A stretch of DNA of 64,000 bases from Hydromonas duriensis (GCF_004363775.1 NZ_SNZE01000008.1:1-64000), one strand, 5' to 3'. Shown: positions 46,625 to 57,638, counted from the stretch's first letter. Numbers and translations: made by a program. The notes: generated by a model from the letters alone, not told the origin.

Positions 46625-47074
46625 ATGAAAAAACTCACTTTGCTCATCATGCCGATATTTTTAGCGGCTTGTGCCAGCACGACAGGCATTTCACCCCAAG
46701 CCACCATGCGTTTAGGCAAAATCACAGAAAAACAAACCTCAACTCAACCTGTCTATCAAGGCAACCGCCTTCCTATTGACGTGGGTTTTGGTTTTGGTGG
46801 CGGTGGCGACCATATCGGCTGGGGCATCAATATGGGGCTCAACCAAATATTTGCCCTCAGTGATAGCTATCGGAATGAAACCATCTACCAGTACAAAGTT
46901 GAAGTAGCCAAGAACGATTTTTTACTCATTCGAAGTAATCAAAACCTCAGTCCTGACCAATGTGTCACGGTGTATGAGCTACCTAATAATGGCGACTATC
47001 CAAAAATCGCTGGCAACTTGGACTGCAAACTGCCCGCTGCACCCATTGCGGCGGCACCCGCTACAATAAAGTAA
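46625..47074 (+). CDS. Putative lipoprotein of unknown function
   Basis: The 149-residue protein starts MKKLTLLIMPIFLAACASTT, a lipoprotein signal with lipobox LAAC. The mature part includes IDVGFGFGGGGDHIGWGINM, a glycine-rich stretch, and DQCVTVYELPNN followed by a second Cys in AGNLDCKLP. I do not recognise the family. The ATG at 46625 was chosen because GGAG lies 9 nt upstream and the upstream TTG start (46610) would put residues before the signal. It is downstream of the NlpC/P60 lipoprotein with 22 nt between, and ends at a terminator, so the two probably form a unit. Confidence 0.7.
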   Translation: MKKLTLLIMPIFLAACASTTGISPQATMRLGKITEKQTSTQPVYQGNRLPIDVGFGFGGGGDHIGWGINMGLNQIFALSDSYRNETIYQYKVEVAKNDFLLIRSNQNLSPDQCVTVYELPNNGDYPKIAGNLDCKLPAAPIAAAPATIK

Positions 47075-47090
47075 TGACATAGAAAGCAAC

Positions 47091-47118
47091 AAACGCATCA
47101 ATTTTGATGCGTTTTTTA
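47091..47118 (+). terminator. Terminator after the lipoprotein gene
   Basis: AAACGCATCA and TGATGCGTT with a 4-nt loop, followed by six T, lie 17 nt after the stop codon. Confidence 0.85.
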
Positions 47119-47154
47119 TATCTAAACAGCATCAGCCCAACACGAGGTTTATGT

Positions 47155-47703
47155 ATGTCCACTGCCATATCACGCCGTCAATTCGTCTCAATGATGGGTT
47201 TGGGTACGCTATCTTTATTGCTCTCAAACACAAAAGCCTTGGCAAGGTCAATAGAAACTCGCATTGTCGAGGTTTCAAACAATGGACAATTAAGACCGCC
47301 ACAACTTGTCAATAAAATCATTAAAACCGCAGCCGAATGGCGAGCACAACTTTCGCCCACGGTTTATCACATTACCCGCGAAGCAGGCACAGAAACGGCC
47401 TACACAGGACGCTATTGGAATGAACACACATCTGGCATATATCGCTGCGTATGTTGCAATACCGCGCTATTTAACTCAAAGACCAAATTTGATTCACGCA
47501 CGGGTTGGCCCAGTTTTTACGCGCCGATTGCTCCTGAAAATGTGCAAGAAAAATCAGACCGCAGTCTTGGCATGAGCCGTATCGAAGTGAATTGCAGCCG
47601 TTGTGACGCCCATCTTGGGCATGTGTTTGATGATGGCCCAGAGCCAACGGGATTGCGTTACTGCATCAACTCGGCAGCGTTGTTGCTCAAACCCTTCGTT
47701 TAA
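47155..47703 (+). CDS. msrB: Peptide-methionine (R)-S-oxide reductase MsrB, Tat-exported
   Basis: MsrB reduces the R form of methionine sulfoxide in proteins. The 182-residue protein starts with a twin-arginine signal ([20 protein letters not shown]) and is therefore probably periplasmic. The enzyme domain has the zinc-binding cysteines [11 protein letters not shown] and [10 protein letters not shown], the conserved [10 protein letters not shown] and the catalytic Cys in [11 protein letters not shown]. The ATG at 47155 is chosen because it starts the signal; an upstream in-frame start at 47104 would lie in the terminator of the previous gene. msrA follows after 106 nt. Confidence 0.93.
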   Translation: MSTAISRRQFVSMMGLGTLSLLLSNTKALARSIETRIVEVSNNGQLRPPQLVNKIIKTAAEWRAQLSPTVYHITREAGTETAYTGRYWNEHTSGIYRCVCCNTALFNSKTKFDSRTGWPSFYAPIAPENVQEKSDRSLGMSRIEVNCSRCDAHLGHVFDDGPEPTGLRYCINSAALLLKPFV

Positions 47704-47809
47704 TCCACTATTCAACCAACTCAAGGCCAACCCGCATAAATCTGAAAACAACATCAAGCGGCTTATTCATTAGCATCCTTTTGCTTGCCCAGCCCAGCCA
47801 CGCCACGCC

Positions 47810-48394
47810 ATGGTCATTCCCAACCCACAACTGGACGAATCATTGAGCAAAACACCGCACATCCAAAAAGCTGTATTTGCGGGCGGTTGCTTTTGGGGGG
47901 TACAAGCTGTTTTTCAGCATGTCAAAGGCGTGACTCTTGTCGTGTCAGGCTATTCTGGCGGAAAAGCCAATCAAGCGGATTACTCAAGTGTCAGCTCGGG
48001 CACATCTGGGCATGCCGAGTCTGTGGAAATCACATACGACACCAGCATCATCACATATGGTCAATTATTGAAAGTATTTTTTTCAGTCGCGCATAACCCA
48101 ACGGAGTTGAACCGCCAAGGCCCTGATACAGGCACACAATACCGTTCTGGTGTTTTTTATATCACGCCTGAGCAACAACGCATCACTCAAGCCTATATTC
48201 AACAATTACAAAAAAGCCGCATATTCAAACAAGACATTGTGACGCAAAGCGTACCCTTGACTCATTTTTATGCGGCCGAAAACTACCATCAAAATTATTT
48301 TAAAAACCATCCAGATTCGGCATACATCATCAAATTTGATGCGCCGAAACTGGTGGATTTAAAACAGTCGTATCCAGAGCTGTATTTACCTTAA
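47810..48394 (+). CDS. msrA: Peptide-methionine (S)-S-oxide reductase MsrA
   Basis: MsrA reduces the S form of methionine sulfoxide. The 194-residue protein has the catalytic motif GGCFWGVQAVF at about residue 27, then VVSGYSGGKANQADYSSVSS, GHAESVEITYD, and the C-terminal HFYAAENYHQNYFKNHPDSA. The resolving cysteines found in some MsrAs are not evident in the last 30 residues. From ATG 47810 no signal peptide is present. A signal-like stretch lies just upstream in another frame, so the true protein may be exported (see findings). It pairs with msrB upstream and is convergent with the efflux operon, 5 nt away. Confidence 0.93.
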   Translation: MVIPNPQLDESLSKTPHIQKAVFAGGCFWGVQAVFQHVKGVTLVVSGYSGGKANQADYSSVSSGTSGHAESVEITYDTSIITYGQLLKVFFSVAHNPTELNRQGPDTGTQYRSGVFYITPEQQRITQAYIQQLQKSRIFKQDIVTQSVPLTHFYAAENYHQNYFKNHPDSAYIIKFDAPKLVDLKQSYPELYLP

Positions 48395-48399
48395 ATAAC

Positions 48400-49836
48400 T
48401 CAATTGGCCTGCCAACCACCGCCAAGGGCTTTGTACAAATCCACTTGGGCATTTAATTGTGACAGTTGGATATTAATCAAAGCCAACTGAGCGGCGTAAG
48501 CGTTACGCTCTGCATCCAACACTTCAAAATAGCCCGAATAACCTTCTGAATAGCGCAAGTTGACCAATTTCAAGGCTTCTTGCGCCGCATCGCGTTGTTG
48601 ACGGGCGGATTGCGCTTGTTGTTTCATGCTCGTTTGCGAATTTAAGCCGTCGTACACGTCTTTAAACGCCTCTTGAATCGACTTTTGATACGACGCAAGG
48701 GCTTGCTGTTGACGGGCATTGGCGATTTTGACCTGCGCTTGGGTAGAACCAAAATTAAAAATGGGCGCGGCCACATTGCCCACAAAAGACCAAGCGGCGG
48801 CGGGGCCTGAAAACAGGCGGCTCAACTCTAAACTCTGACTGCCTAAATTCCCACTCAACGAAATGCTGGGAAAATAAGCCGCACGTGCCACCCCAATATT
48901 TGCATTCGCCGCAATCAACTGCTGTTCTGCGCTTGCCACATCGGCACGGCGCAATAATAAATTGGAAGGTAAATCAATTGGCTCATCCAATTTAACAAGG
49001 CTAAGTTGCTCAATCGTGGCTCCACGCGGTTTACTGTCCAACAAAACGCGCGGCGAGCGGCCGAGTAAAATCCCCAGTGCCGTTTCGGTTTTTTGAATCG
49101 CTAAAGCCTGCTGTTGAGCAGAAAGCTGTGCGCTGGCTAATTCTGATTCAGCCTGTGCGACCTCTAATTTCGACAGATAGCCTTCTTCAAAACGTCGACG
49201 TTGTAACTGTAAACTTTGTTCACGTGTTTTCACTGTTTCATTGCTCACAAGCAACGAGGCGTCATACGCACGCAATTGAAAATAAGTTTGCGCCACCAAT
49301 GCGGTTAAACTCAGTTGAGCGGCATCTCGCGCGTAGCGGCTGGCTAAGAAACCCGCTCGCCCTGCTTCATTGGCACGACGCAATTTTCCCCAAATATCCA
49401 GCTCCCATGACAAAGTCGCTCCAACCGAATAAGCATTGGCGGTTGAAGTTGAACCATACACTTCATCAGAAGTATTGCCTCGTTGAGCCGTGTTGCTGGT
49501 CGAGAGCGAGGGCAACAATCCGTTACGAGCAATGCGGGCTTGCGCCGCCGCCTCATCAACGGCCGCACTGGCTTTGATGAGGTCTTGGTTTTCTGCCAAA
49601 GCCTCCTCTTCCATTTGATTCAACACATCATCGTTGAAAGACGTCCACCACTTGGATGAAACGGCTTTGACCTGCTCGGGCAAGGCGGTGTCAATGTGCG
49701 CAGCATTTGGATATATTTCAGGCAAATCAGTCGGTGGGCGTTGGTAATCAGGACCAATCGCACAGCCTGACAAAGTCAAGCTCACCCAAAACGCCGCATG
49801 GCTGACTTTGCATACATGTCGTGAAAGTTTAGGCAT
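48400..49836 (-). CDS. Outer-membrane efflux channel of the RND operon (NodT/OprM type)
   Basis: This 478-residue lipoprotein is the outer-membrane duct of the tripartite pump. The lipobox is LSGC ([17 protein letters not shown]) at about residue 25. Two tandem outer-membrane-efflux repeats are present, with [20 protein letters not shown] and [20 protein letters not shown] in the first and [20 protein letters not shown] in the second. The segment [20 protein letters not shown] is typical of the NodT family. It overlaps the permease gene by 8 nt and ends the operon. Confidence 0.93.
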   Translation of the reverse strand: MPKLSRHVCKVSHAAFWVSLTLSGCAIGPDYQRPPTDLPEIYPNAAHIDTALPEQVKAVSSKWWTSFNDDVLNQMEEEALAENQDLIKASAAVDEAAAQARIARNGLLPSLSTSNTAQRGNTSDEVYGSTSTANAYSVGATLSWELDIWGKLRRANEAGRAGFLASRYARDAAQLSLTALVAQTYFQLRAYDASLLVSNETVKTREQSLQLQRRRFEEGYLSKLEVAQAESELASAQLSAQQQALAIQKTETALGILLGRSPRVLLDSKPRGATIEQLSLVKLDEPIDLPSNLLLRRADVASAEQQLIAANANIGVARAAYFPSISLSGNLGSQSLELSRLFSGPAAAWSFVGNVAAPIFNFGSTQAQVKIANARQQQALASYQKSIQEAFKDVYDGLNSQTSMKQQAQSARQQRDAAQEALKLVNLRYSEGYSGYFEVLDAERNAYAAQLALINIQLSQLNAQVDLYKALGGGWQAN

Positions 49837-52800
49837 GATGCACCTCGTTGTCCATTTTATTTTTATTAAAACGTGCTTTCACATTGTCGGTCATTTGCAT
49901 CACGACAATGTAAAACATTGGAATCACAAAAGTTGCCAAAAACGTTGCGGCCAACATCCCGCCAATCACGCCCGTACCAATCGAGTGACGACTGGCCGCG
50001 CCCGCTCCTGTTGAAATCGCCAAAGGTACACAACCGAGCATAAATGCCAAAGAGGTCATCACAATCGGACGGAAACGCAGTTTCGCAGCTTGCACCGCAG
50101 CTTCGGTATAGCTTAAGCCCTCTTCACGTTTCATCAAGGCAAATTCGACAATCAAAATGGCATTTTTTGCCGCCAAGCCAATCAGCGTAATTAAAGCCAC
50201 TTGAAAGTAAACGTCGTTTGCTAAACCGCGTAACCAGTTTGCCAAAATCGCGCCAAAAATAGCAAAAGGTACAGCTAATAACACCACCACGGGCAAAGTC
50301 CATTTATTGTACAAAGCGGCCAAAATCAAAAAGACAATGATGAGTGCAAAACCATATACCTGCACCGACGAACCCGATGCGCTTTGTTCTTGGAATGCAG
50401 AGCCCGACCATGCCAACGTGTAATCGCCACCGAGCACTTGTTTCGAGGCTTCTTCCATGGCTTTAATTGCCTGCCCCGAGCTATAACCTGGGGCTGGGCT
50501 ACCCGACACTTTAGCGGCACTTAATGCGTTAAATCGAGTTTGAATCTCAGGCCCTGTGGTTTGCTTGACATGCAATAAAGCCGACAATGGAATCATATCG
50601 CCCGCATTGGAGCGAACAAAGACAGAGTTTAACTTTGACACATCGTCTCGGAAATTGGCTTCCGATTGTAATTGCACACGGAAAGAACGACCCAAATAGT
50701 TAAAGTCATTGACATACAAAGCACCAAAAGTGGCTTGCATGGCCGCAAATACACTGTTGACAGGCACACCCAATGTACGTGCTTTTTCACGATCCAACTG
50801 CACATCAATCTGCGGCACACTTGTGCTGTAATCACTGCGCACTTGCATCAACTCGGGGCGTTGACGAGCCGCCGCGACCAATTCATTGGCCTTAGCAGCC
50901 AGTTCAGCCGATGTAGAGCCATTGCGCGTTTGCACATAGCCCTCAAAACCACCCGTGTTGGACATCCCAGAAATCGGTGGAGGATTGGCCGCAATCACAA
51001 AACCGTCTGTGACCATGCCCATCGCCATGCCTGTGAACGTTCCTACAATTGACTGAGCGGCATCTTCTTGTGAGGTGCGCTCCGACCAATCTTTCATCGG
51101 CATGAAAAAAGTTGTTGAGTTGGTTTTATTAGAACCACTGAACAAGTCAAAACCATTAATGACAAACACATCTTGTTTGGCTGTAAAAGTATTGGCAATG
51201 CTTTCAATCTGTTTACCAACCACTTGCGTGCGTTGCAATGACGCACCATCTGGCAAAATACCAACACCCAAGATATAACCTTGGTCTTCGTCAGGCGCAA
51301 GACTCGATGGCACAATACGGAACAAGCCCAAAGTGACGACAATCAGTCCAAGAAATACCAAACCACCCACCAATGCTCGCTTAATGAAAAACGCCACGCC
51401 ATTGCTGTATCGCTTGGTCAGACGATCAAAAAATTGATTAAACCATTTGAAAAAACGGTTCGGTTCATGATGTGTAGGCTTGAGCATCATAATGCACAAA
51501 GCAGGCGTTAAGGTCAGTGCAACTAAACCCGAAATCGTCACTGAGACAGCAATCGTAATCGCAAATTGCTTATACATTTCGCCCGCAATTCCGCCCAAAA
51601 ATGCAACTGGAACGAATACCGCGCACAGCACCAAGACAATCGCAACCACTGGCCCGCTCACCTCTTGCATCGCCAAGCGTGTGGAATCAACCACGGACAT
51701 TTTGGTTTCTTGCATGATGCGCTCAACGTTCTCGAGCACCACAATCGCATCATCGACCACAATACCAATCGCCAACACCATGCCAAATAAGGTCAAAGTG
51801 TTAATAGAGAACCCTAATAAATACATGCCCGCAAAAGTACCAATAATCGACACAGGTACAGCCAAGCAAGGAATTAAAGTCGCGCGCCAGTTTTGCAAGA
51901 ACAAAAATACCACGGCGAACACCAAAATCATCGCTTCAACAAAAGTGTGAACCACTTCATCAATCGACTGGCTGACAAAACGCGTGGTGTCATATGGAAT
52001 GGTTTGTTTCAAGCCAGCTGGAAATTTGGCTTCCAAACGTTTCATGGTCGCTTCAACCGCTTTACCCGTATCCAACTGATTGGCACCTGGAGCCAAGAAA
52101 ATCCCAATTGGAACAGTTGCTTGCCCGTTCAAAGTCGCCGTCACATCGTAATTTTGTGAACCCAACTCAACACGCGCCACATCTTTTAAACGCAAAACCG
52201 AACCATCAGAGTCACTGCGCAAAATAATGTTTTCAAACTGCTCAACCGTTTCTAAACGACCTTGGGTACTGATGGTATACGTGAACTCCGTTGCTTTATC
52301 CATCGGTTCAGCACCCACTTTACCCGCTGAAAACTGAGCATTCTGTTCACTGATGGCATTTTCCACATCCGTCGGCGTCAATTTCAATTGCGCCAGTTTG
52401 TCAGGATTCAGCCAAACTCGCATTGAGTAGTCTTTAGCCACAAAATTTAGGACACTGCCCACGCCTGGAATACGGCGCAATTCGTCAATCACATTGACCA
52501 ACGCATAGTTACTGATGGCCACTTGATCCATTGAATTGTCAGGAGACGACAGGGCAATCACTTGCAAAAAGGCAGACGATTGTTTGTCGACCGACACGCC
52601 ATATTGACGAACTTCCGCAGGCAACTTGGCCAACGCGGCTTGCACTCGATTGTTGACGTTAATGGTCGCTTGGTCGGCATCCGTGCCAATTTTAAAGGTC
52701 ACAGTGATACTCGCAGCACCCGAGCCTGAGCTGGTCGAGCTCATATAAATCATATCGTCAACGCCGTTAATCGACTGCTCCAGCGGCGAAGCGACGGTAT

Positions 52801-52975
52801 CGGCAATCACTTCTGCCGAAGCGCCCGGATAAGTCGCGGTCACTTGAACCTGCGGTGGTACGATTTGTGGGTATTGTTCAATCGGTAAAGCGCGCATTGC
52901 CACCAAACCCGATAAAGTAATCAGCAATGATAAAACAATGGCAAAAACAGGACGTTTAATGAAAAAATCAGCCAT
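49829..52975 (-). CDS. RND multidrug efflux permease (AcrB/MexB type, HAE1)
   Basis: The 1048-residue inner-membrane transporter has twelve predicted membrane segments and two large periplasmic loops. [20 protein letters not shown] is the HAE1 start; [20 protein letters not shown] (about residues 403-422) carries the two proton-relay aspartates; the corresponding Lys/Thr relay lies in the second half. [20 protein letters not shown] and the drug-binding porter domains are typical. Members export many hydrophobic drugs, detergents and bile salts; the actual range is unknown. It lies between the adaptor gene (3-nt gap) and the channel gene. Confidence 0.97.
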   Translation of the reverse strand: MADFFIKRPVFAIVLSLLITLSGLVAMRALPIEQYPQIVPPQVQVTATYPGASAEVIADTVASPLEQSINGVDDMIYMSSTSSGSGAASITVTFKIGTDADQATINVNNRVQAALAKLPAEVRQYGVSVDKQSSAFLQVIALSSPDNSMDQVAISNYALVNVIDELRRIPGVGSVLNFVAKDYSMRVWLNPDKLAQLKLTPTDVENAISEQNAQFSAGKVGAEPMDKATEFTYTISTQGRLETVEQFENIILRSDSDGSVLRLKDVARVELGSQNYDVTATLNGQATVPIGIFLAPGANQLDTGKAVEATMKRLEAKFPAGLKQTIPYDTTRFVSQSIDEVVHTFVEAMILVFAVVFLFLQNWRATLIPCLAVPVSIIGTFAGMYLLGFSINTLTLFGMVLAIGIVVDDAIVVLENVERIMQETKMSVVDSTRLAMQEVSGPVVAIVLVLCAVFVPVAFLGGIAGEMYKQFAITIAVSVTISGLVALTLTPALCIMMLKPTHHEPNRFFKWFNQFFDRLTKRYSNGVAFFIKRALVGGLVFLGLIVVTLGLFRIVPSSLAPDEDQGYILGVGILPDGASLQRTQVVGKQIESIANTFTAKQDVFVINGFDLFSGSNKTNSTTFFMPMKDWSERTSQEDAAQSIVGTFTGMAMGMVTDGFVIAANPPPISGMSNTGGFEGYVQTRNGSTSAELAAKANELVAAARQRPELMQVRSDYSTSVPQIDVQLDREKARTLGVPVNSVFAAMQATFGALYVNDFNYLGRSFRVQLQSEANFRDDVSKLNSVFVRSNAGDMIPLSALLHVKQTTGPEIQTRFNALSAAKVSGSPAPGYSSGQAIKAMEEASKQVLGGDYTLAWSGSAFQEQSASGSSVQVYGFALIIVFLILAALYNKWTLPVVVLLAVPFAIFGAILANWLRGLANDVYFQVALITLIGLAAKNAILIVEFALMKREEGLSYTEAAVQAAKLRFRPIVMTSLAFMLGCVPLAISTGAGAASRHSIGTGVIGGMLAATFLATFVIPMFYIVVMQMTDNVKARFNKNKMDNEVHHA

Positions 52976-52978
52976 ATT

Positions 52979-54238
52979 TTATTTCTCCTTGGCTGCAGGT
53001 GCGGCACTGTCAGCTGTCGGTGCGCCTTCAGCGCCTTCCTTGGCTGGCGCTGCTGCGGGTGACGCCGCTTGTGCCAACGACTGGTAAAATTCTTCTAAAG
53101 TCACCATCATGGGCTTGACTTTAGATTTTGGTGGCAATTGCGGTAACTTGATGAGATTATCCAAAATCACACGGTCACCCGCTTGCAAGCCCTTGGTCAC
53201 AATGACATTCGTTCCAATGTTATCGCCCGTGGTCACAGGGCGTGGTTCAAATGTGTTCTCTGCAGTCAAAACCCAAACGGATTTACCTTGAATGCCTGAA
53301 GAAATGGCGCGTTGTGGCACGATAATCGCATCATTGCGCATCGCGCCTCGTAATGAAACTCGTACAAATGAACCAGGCAATAAATCCATGGTCGGATTGT
53401 CAAACACCGCACGCGCACGCACCGTACCTGTTGTTGCACTGATAATCTTATCTGTAAAGTTGATGCGTCCCAATGTCGGATACTCTGTTCCGTCAGGCAG
53501 CGTTAACGCCACTTGTAAGCCAGCGGGCGTAGGCGAAGTGACCTCACCACTTCGTGTGGCGTTGCGCAGTTTGGCTAAGTCGCCATCAGAAAATGAAAAA
53601 TTCACGTAAATCGGATTGATGACTGAAATTTTGGTCAAAATTTCTTGCGGGCTCACCAAACTACCGACTGAACGCGTTTCGCTGCTGGTATAACCCGAAA
53701 TCGGCGCACGAATCACACCGTAATCAACGTTTAATTTGCTGTTTTCGGATTGTGCGACGGCTGCATCATAAGCGGCTTTTGCGGTATTAAGAGTGGCTTT
53801 TGCATCGTCGCCATCACGACGGCTCAACGCATTTTGCTTCACTAAAGCCGAGACCCGTTTTTCATTGGTTTGCGCTTGCTCAAGCAAGGCTTTTTGGCTG
53901 GCGACATTTGCCATTGCTGACTTGTAGGCTTGTTGGGCTGAATCTGTTTCTAATGTGAATAAAACCGTGCCTTTTTTGACGTAGGCCCCTTCTGTGTAGT
54001 TTTTCTTTTCAAGGATACCACTGACACGCGATCGCACTTCAACTTCTGATGAACCTGCGGTCTGGCCTGGGGTTTCCAGCAAGACTGGGACACTTTGTGG
54101 TTGAATTTCGAGCACTTGAACAGGCATCTCCATATTGGGCATCTCGGCCTCTTTCTTTTGACCGCAAGCGGTCAGGCTGCTAACCAAGCAGACCGCACTG
54201 AACCACAAAATTGGGTTGCGCAACTTTTTCATTCTCAT
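52979..54238 (-). CDS. RND efflux periplasmic adaptor (AcrA/MexA type)
   Basis: The 419-residue adaptor has a lipoprotein signal (lipobox SLTAC, followed by GQKKEAEM), a lipoyl/hairpin region (about 60-200; VEVRSRVSGILEKKNYTEGA, VRAPISGYTSSETRSVG-like IRAPISGYTSSETRSVGSLV), a beta-barrel domain, and a membrane-proximal domain ending near residue 370. The C-terminal 40 residues are rich in Ala, Pro and Glu, a low-complexity tail longer than usual. It is the first gene of the operon. No acrR-type regulator is adjacent; a palindrome at 54424-54437 may be a regulator site. Confidence 0.95.
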   Translation of the reverse strand: MRMKKLRNPILWFSAVCLVSSLTACGQKKEAEMPNMEMPVQVLEIQPQSVPVLLETPGQTAGSSEVEVRSRVSGILEKKNYTEGAYVKKGTVLFTLETDSAQQAYKSAMANVASQKALLEQAQTNEKRVSALVKQNALSRRDGDDAKATLNTAKAAYDAAVAQSENSKLNVDYGVIRAPISGYTSSETRSVGSLVSPQEILTKISVINPIYVNFSFSDGDLAKLRNATRSGEVTSPTPAGLQVALTLPDGTEYPTLGRINFTDKIISATTGTVRARAVFDNPTMDLLPGSFVRVSLRGAMRNDAIIVPQRAISSGIQGKSVWVLTAENTFEPRPVTTGDNIGTNVIVTKGLQAGDRVILDNLIKLPQLPPKSKVKPMMVTLEEFYQSLAQAASPAAAPAKEGAEGAPTADSAAPAAKEK

Positions 54239-54603
54239 TTTTCCTTTAAAACATGGGTATAGGGCTTACATGCACAAAAAAGACCATTATTCAATTTTTG
54301 AATTGTCAATCATTTTATATAATTGCTCACAAACACTCAAGGGAATTTAACAGCGTTAGGGATTTGCCAGAAGTATAGCCGCCTATTGTGTAAACATTTT
54401 TAGTAAGACAGGCTTTTATCAGGCTCATTATTATGAGTTACTAAGCGGCAAAGACTCCCATTTACAAAGCGCAATAGTAACATAGACAGGCCCTATCAAT
54501 ATTTAGTGCGTCCTAACGACTTTGCAAACTTTCGTGATGTCAATTGAACATTGCCATTCAAACCCTCATTGCAGCGTTTTTTTAGCTTAACTCATCCAAA
54601 TAT
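54239..54603. other. Upstream region of the efflux operon
   Basis: This 365-nt space holds no gene. It contains the promoter region of the efflux operon (minus strand) and a perfect palindrome CTCATTATTATGAG-like pair (CTCAT at 54424-54428 and ATGAG at 54433-54437). The next gene, a DUF445 gene, ends at 54604 on the same strand, so the space also holds its 3' end; no good terminator was seen. Confidence 0.5.
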
Positions 54604-55929
54604 TTAACCCAGCCATTGGCTGATTGCAAATAATATCACGCCAATCAATCCGCCAATCAATGTGCCATTGATGCGAATGTATTGCAAGTCATGCCCAATC
54701 GCATTGTCCAGCGCACTGTTTAATCGCTCTTTGCTCCACATGTTCATTTGGGTAGTGAGCCACTCGCGGATGTCGTCTTGATATTCAGTTAAACCCTTGG
54801 CGACCTGTTGCGCAAGTTGTTCTGTTAAACGGCTTTGTTGCTCACTGTCTGCGATGTAAGTTAAAACAACTTGCCGTATTTTCTCTGCGACGGGTTCTAT
54901 ATAGGCTGAATCAACAGCCACCGCTTCATCGAGCCACGAACGACTTTTACTCCAAACCGCCTTCACCATGGCTTCAGCCGTGGTTGTGTGGAGCCAGTCA
55001 TGCACATGAGCGGCGAGCCAATCATGCCAAACCTCATCGTTATACAATTTTTCACGCCAACCCTGCACATGCTCGCCCACCCAAAGATGAACAGGATGTT
55101 GTTCATCTTGTTGTACATTCACGGTCAAATCAGCAAGCCAAGCCAAAGACTTATCAATAATGAGGTCATCCGCCCATTCAATCGCTTGCCCCGTCAATTG
55201 ACTTTTCATTTTGTCCCACCATGATGCGTCCGACGTGTCTAGTTTTTGTGCCGCCACCGCCAACTCACTCAACCACGGACGCATGCGCTCCTTCGCATCT
55301 TCAGCGGTGACAAACTCATGTAAAGATTGCGCCATGGCGTTGACAAGCCTACGGTCTAAACCTTGCTCGCGCGCGACATCAATCAAACGCGCTGTTGAAC
55401 GTCCTAAACGAGCGCCGCTCAAATACGCCGTCATGGCACTTCGACTCCAAACAACAAGTTGAGTCGGCGCTTCGATGGGCACACGACGCATGAGTGTTTG
55501 CAAAATATTCGGCACATATTGCACAACGACCGCCTGCGTCAAATGTTGCTGCGCGTAGACATTGAGGTGCCGCCCGACGTCCAAGCGCAGAAGCTGCTCA
55601 CTGATGACCGACGGCTCAAGAAAATGAGTCGTGATGAACTTTGCCACCCCTTGCGCGAGTTGCGCTTGCTTTGCAGGAAGAATCGCGGTGTGGGGCAAGG
55701 GGATACCCAGCGGATGACGGAACAATGCGACCACAGCAAACCAATCCGCCAGCCCACCAATACATGCGGCTTCAGCGAAGGCCTTGATATAAGCCAATGC
55801 AGGATGATGGTAGCCATTGCTCTGCGCCAGCAACACACTGATAAACACAGTCAAATTAACCAGCAACAATATCAACGCCCAACGGCGAGCGGTGTGAGCT
55901 TTGTGTATCGCACGGATTGAACGACTCAT
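54604..55929 (-). CDS. DUF445 family membrane protein
   Basis: The 441-residue protein has membrane segments near both ends (about residues 19-40 and 420-440) around a long helical region. The family features are AYIKAFAEAACIGGLADWFA, VVALFRHPLGIPLPHTAILP, AKQAQLAQGVAKFITTHFLE and the C-terminal GHDLQYIRINGTLIGGLIGV. DUF445 proteins (such as E. coli YjiN) have unknown function. Its length is typical. The gene stands alone on the minus strand, between lnt and the efflux operon. Confidence 0.88.
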   Translation of the reverse strand: MSRSIRAIHKAHTARRWALILLLVNLTVFISVLLAQSNGYHHPALAYIKAFAEAACIGGLADWFAVVALFRHPLGIPLPHTAILPAKQAQLAQGVAKFITTHFLEPSVISEQLLRLDVGRHLNVYAQQHLTQAVVVQYVPNILQTLMRRVPIEAPTQLVVWSRSAMTAYLSGARLGRSTARLIDVAREQGLDRRLVNAMAQSLHEFVTAEDAKERMRPWLSELAVAAQKLDTSDASWWDKMKSQLTGQAIEWADDLIIDKSLAWLADLTVNVQQDEQHPVHLWVGEHVQGWREKLYNDEVWHDWLAAHVHDWLHTTTAEAMVKAVWSKSRSWLDEAVAVDSAYIEPVAEKIRQVVLTYIADSEQQSRLTEQLAQQVAKGLTEYQDDIREWLTTQMNMWSKERLNSALDNAIGHDLQYIRINGTLIGGLIGVILFAISQWLG

Positions 55930-55986
55930 GTGACCCTCATTTTTTTATGCTTCTTAAATTAAATATATTTCTTTAATACATTCGAT

Positions 55987-57528
55987 TTAAATATCCATGC
56001 CTTGACGGTGCCGTAAAAACACCGATAAGCCAAACAAGAAGCTAATAAAGCCCAATACAGGCGCATTGCCCCAGCCCACATAAGGCGTTAAACCTGTCAT
56101 GCCTTGGACTTGCACAGTGCTTTGACTCGCCTCATCGGCTGGCAATTGATTCAACACCGTTCCTGCCGCATCAATATACGCTGACAAACCCGTATTGGTC
56201 GCAACAATTACGGGACGCGCCATTTCTAACGCGCGGGCGCGCGACATGTACAAATGCTGCTGTTGTGCCGTACTCTGGTTGACTGAACCGAACCAGCCCA
56301 GATTGGTCATATTGACCCAAATATTCGGGGCTTGCGCATCACCCTGCGCCCAAGCCTTGATAAGCTCCTCACCAAATTCATTTTCATAACAAATATTCAC
56401 GCCCACCCGCGTCGTTTGCCCATTGGTTTTAAGTTCAAAAGGCTGGCGAGACACACCATACCCATAACCACCAAGAGGAATATTCATCATTTTGATGAAC
56501 CAATTAAACCCCCACGGCACCATTTCGCCAAACGGCAATAAGTGAATTTTATCGTAACGCGGAGGATTAAAAATATCACCCTGCCCCGATAACCACATGC
56601 CACTGTTGTAAAACTCACCTTTTGCTGCATCCACACCAACACCACCCATTAGCACAACACGGTCTTTTAAAGCCGCTTGTAAAGGTTCAAGCATTGGCTC
56701 AGGCACCATCGTCCACGGATACGGCAAAGCCGTTTCAGGAAAAACTGTCAATTGCGCATTTGATTTGATTGATTGGTCAATAAAGCGATGTGTGTTTTTA
56801 ATGATTTCAGCCTCATCGAACTTAATTGTTTGCGACACATTGGGTTGCACGATGCTCACACTAATCGGCGCTCCTGATTTCTCTCCCCAACTCAACCCCC
56901 GAGCAGCCCATCCCAACCCAAGCATCACTAACATACTGACCGCCGTCAACATCAACGCTTTTGTATCACGCTGCTTCTTAAACAATTGACGGGCAACGAA
57001 CGCCATTCCGCCCGCAAAAACGACAGCCAAAAACCCCACGCCATACACGCCAAAAATCGCAAACCAACCCCTCAATATCGGATTATCAATGTGTGCATAA
57101 CCCGAAGCCAACCAAGGAAAACCACCAAATAAATAGCCGCGAGCCAATTCAGCCGCCGTCCACAACGCAGGAAATGCCAACAGGTCACTCGACAACTGTC
57201 TCTGCACAAAAAAACGCCGCCACATGTACACAGCCAACACATAAAACGACGACAAATACAACGACAGCAAAACAATTGCAAAAACAGACATCCATATCGG
57301 TAAGCCACCCACATCATGCATGGAAAAATGCAGCCAATACAAGCCCGCACAAAACCACATCACAGTAAACGCCCAGACCGCTCGCACGGGTTTATCGACA
57401 ACTGACAAAAGGAGGAGCAAGCCTGTCAAACAGGATACCTGTAACATTCCTGATGGCACTGGGGCAAAACTCAAGGCGTACAAACCGCCCAATAAACCCG
57501 CAAGAATATAAAGTGCGACATTCTTCAT
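55987..57528 (-). CDS. lnt: Apolipoprotein N-acyltransferase
   Basis: Lnt adds the third acyl chain to lipoproteins at the inner membrane. The 513-residue protein has about six N-terminal membrane segments and a periplasmic nitrilase-like domain with the catalytic Glu in TVFPETALPYPW, the Lys in YDKIHLLPFGEMVP and the Cys in GVNICYENEFGEEL, then NMTNLGWFGSVNQSTAQQQH. A last membrane helix lies at about residues 482-503. Its length is typical. The corC gene, often upstream, is not adjacent. Many lipoproteins in this window (PstS, HtrA, adaptor, NlpC/P60) are its expected substrates. Confidence 0.96.
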   Translation of the reverse strand: MKNVALYILAGLLGGLYALSFAPVPSGMLQVSCLTGLLLLLSVVDKPVRAVWAFTVMWFCAGLYWLHFSMHDVGGLPIWMSVFAIVLLSLYLSSFYVLAVYMWRRFFVQRQLSSDLLAFPALWTAAELARGYLFGGFPWLASGYAHIDNPILRGWFAIFGVYGVGFLAVVFAGGMAFVARQLFKKQRDTKALMLTAVSMLVMLGLGWAARGLSWGEKSGAPISVSIVQPNVSQTIKFDEAEIIKNTHRFIDQSIKSNAQLTVFPETALPYPWTMVPEPMLEPLQAALKDRVVLMGGVGVDAAKGEFYNSGMWLSGQGDIFNPPRYDKIHLLPFGEMVPWGFNWFIKMMNIPLGGYGYGVSRQPFELKTNGQTTRVGVNICYENEFGEELIKAWAQGDAQAPNIWVNMTNLGWFGSVNQSTAQQQHLYMSRARALEMARPVIVATNTGLSAYIDAAGTVLNQLPADEASQSTVQVQGMTGLTPYVGWGNAPVLGFISFLFGLSVFLRHRQGMDI

Positions 57529-57638
57529 TCATTTTTTCCAAACTTGGTTAAGATGCCGCATTTTACCTAAGAAGCAACTTGTTTGAGCATTAGAATATGC
57601 TTCAAATGAACGCGTCTTCATTAAAACCAAGCGCTCAT

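Noticed and set aside
49077-53609. Plus-strand open frames opposite the efflux operon, up to 166 codons
   Set aside because: They are shadows of the RND genes; their composition mirrors the codon pattern of the opposite strand.
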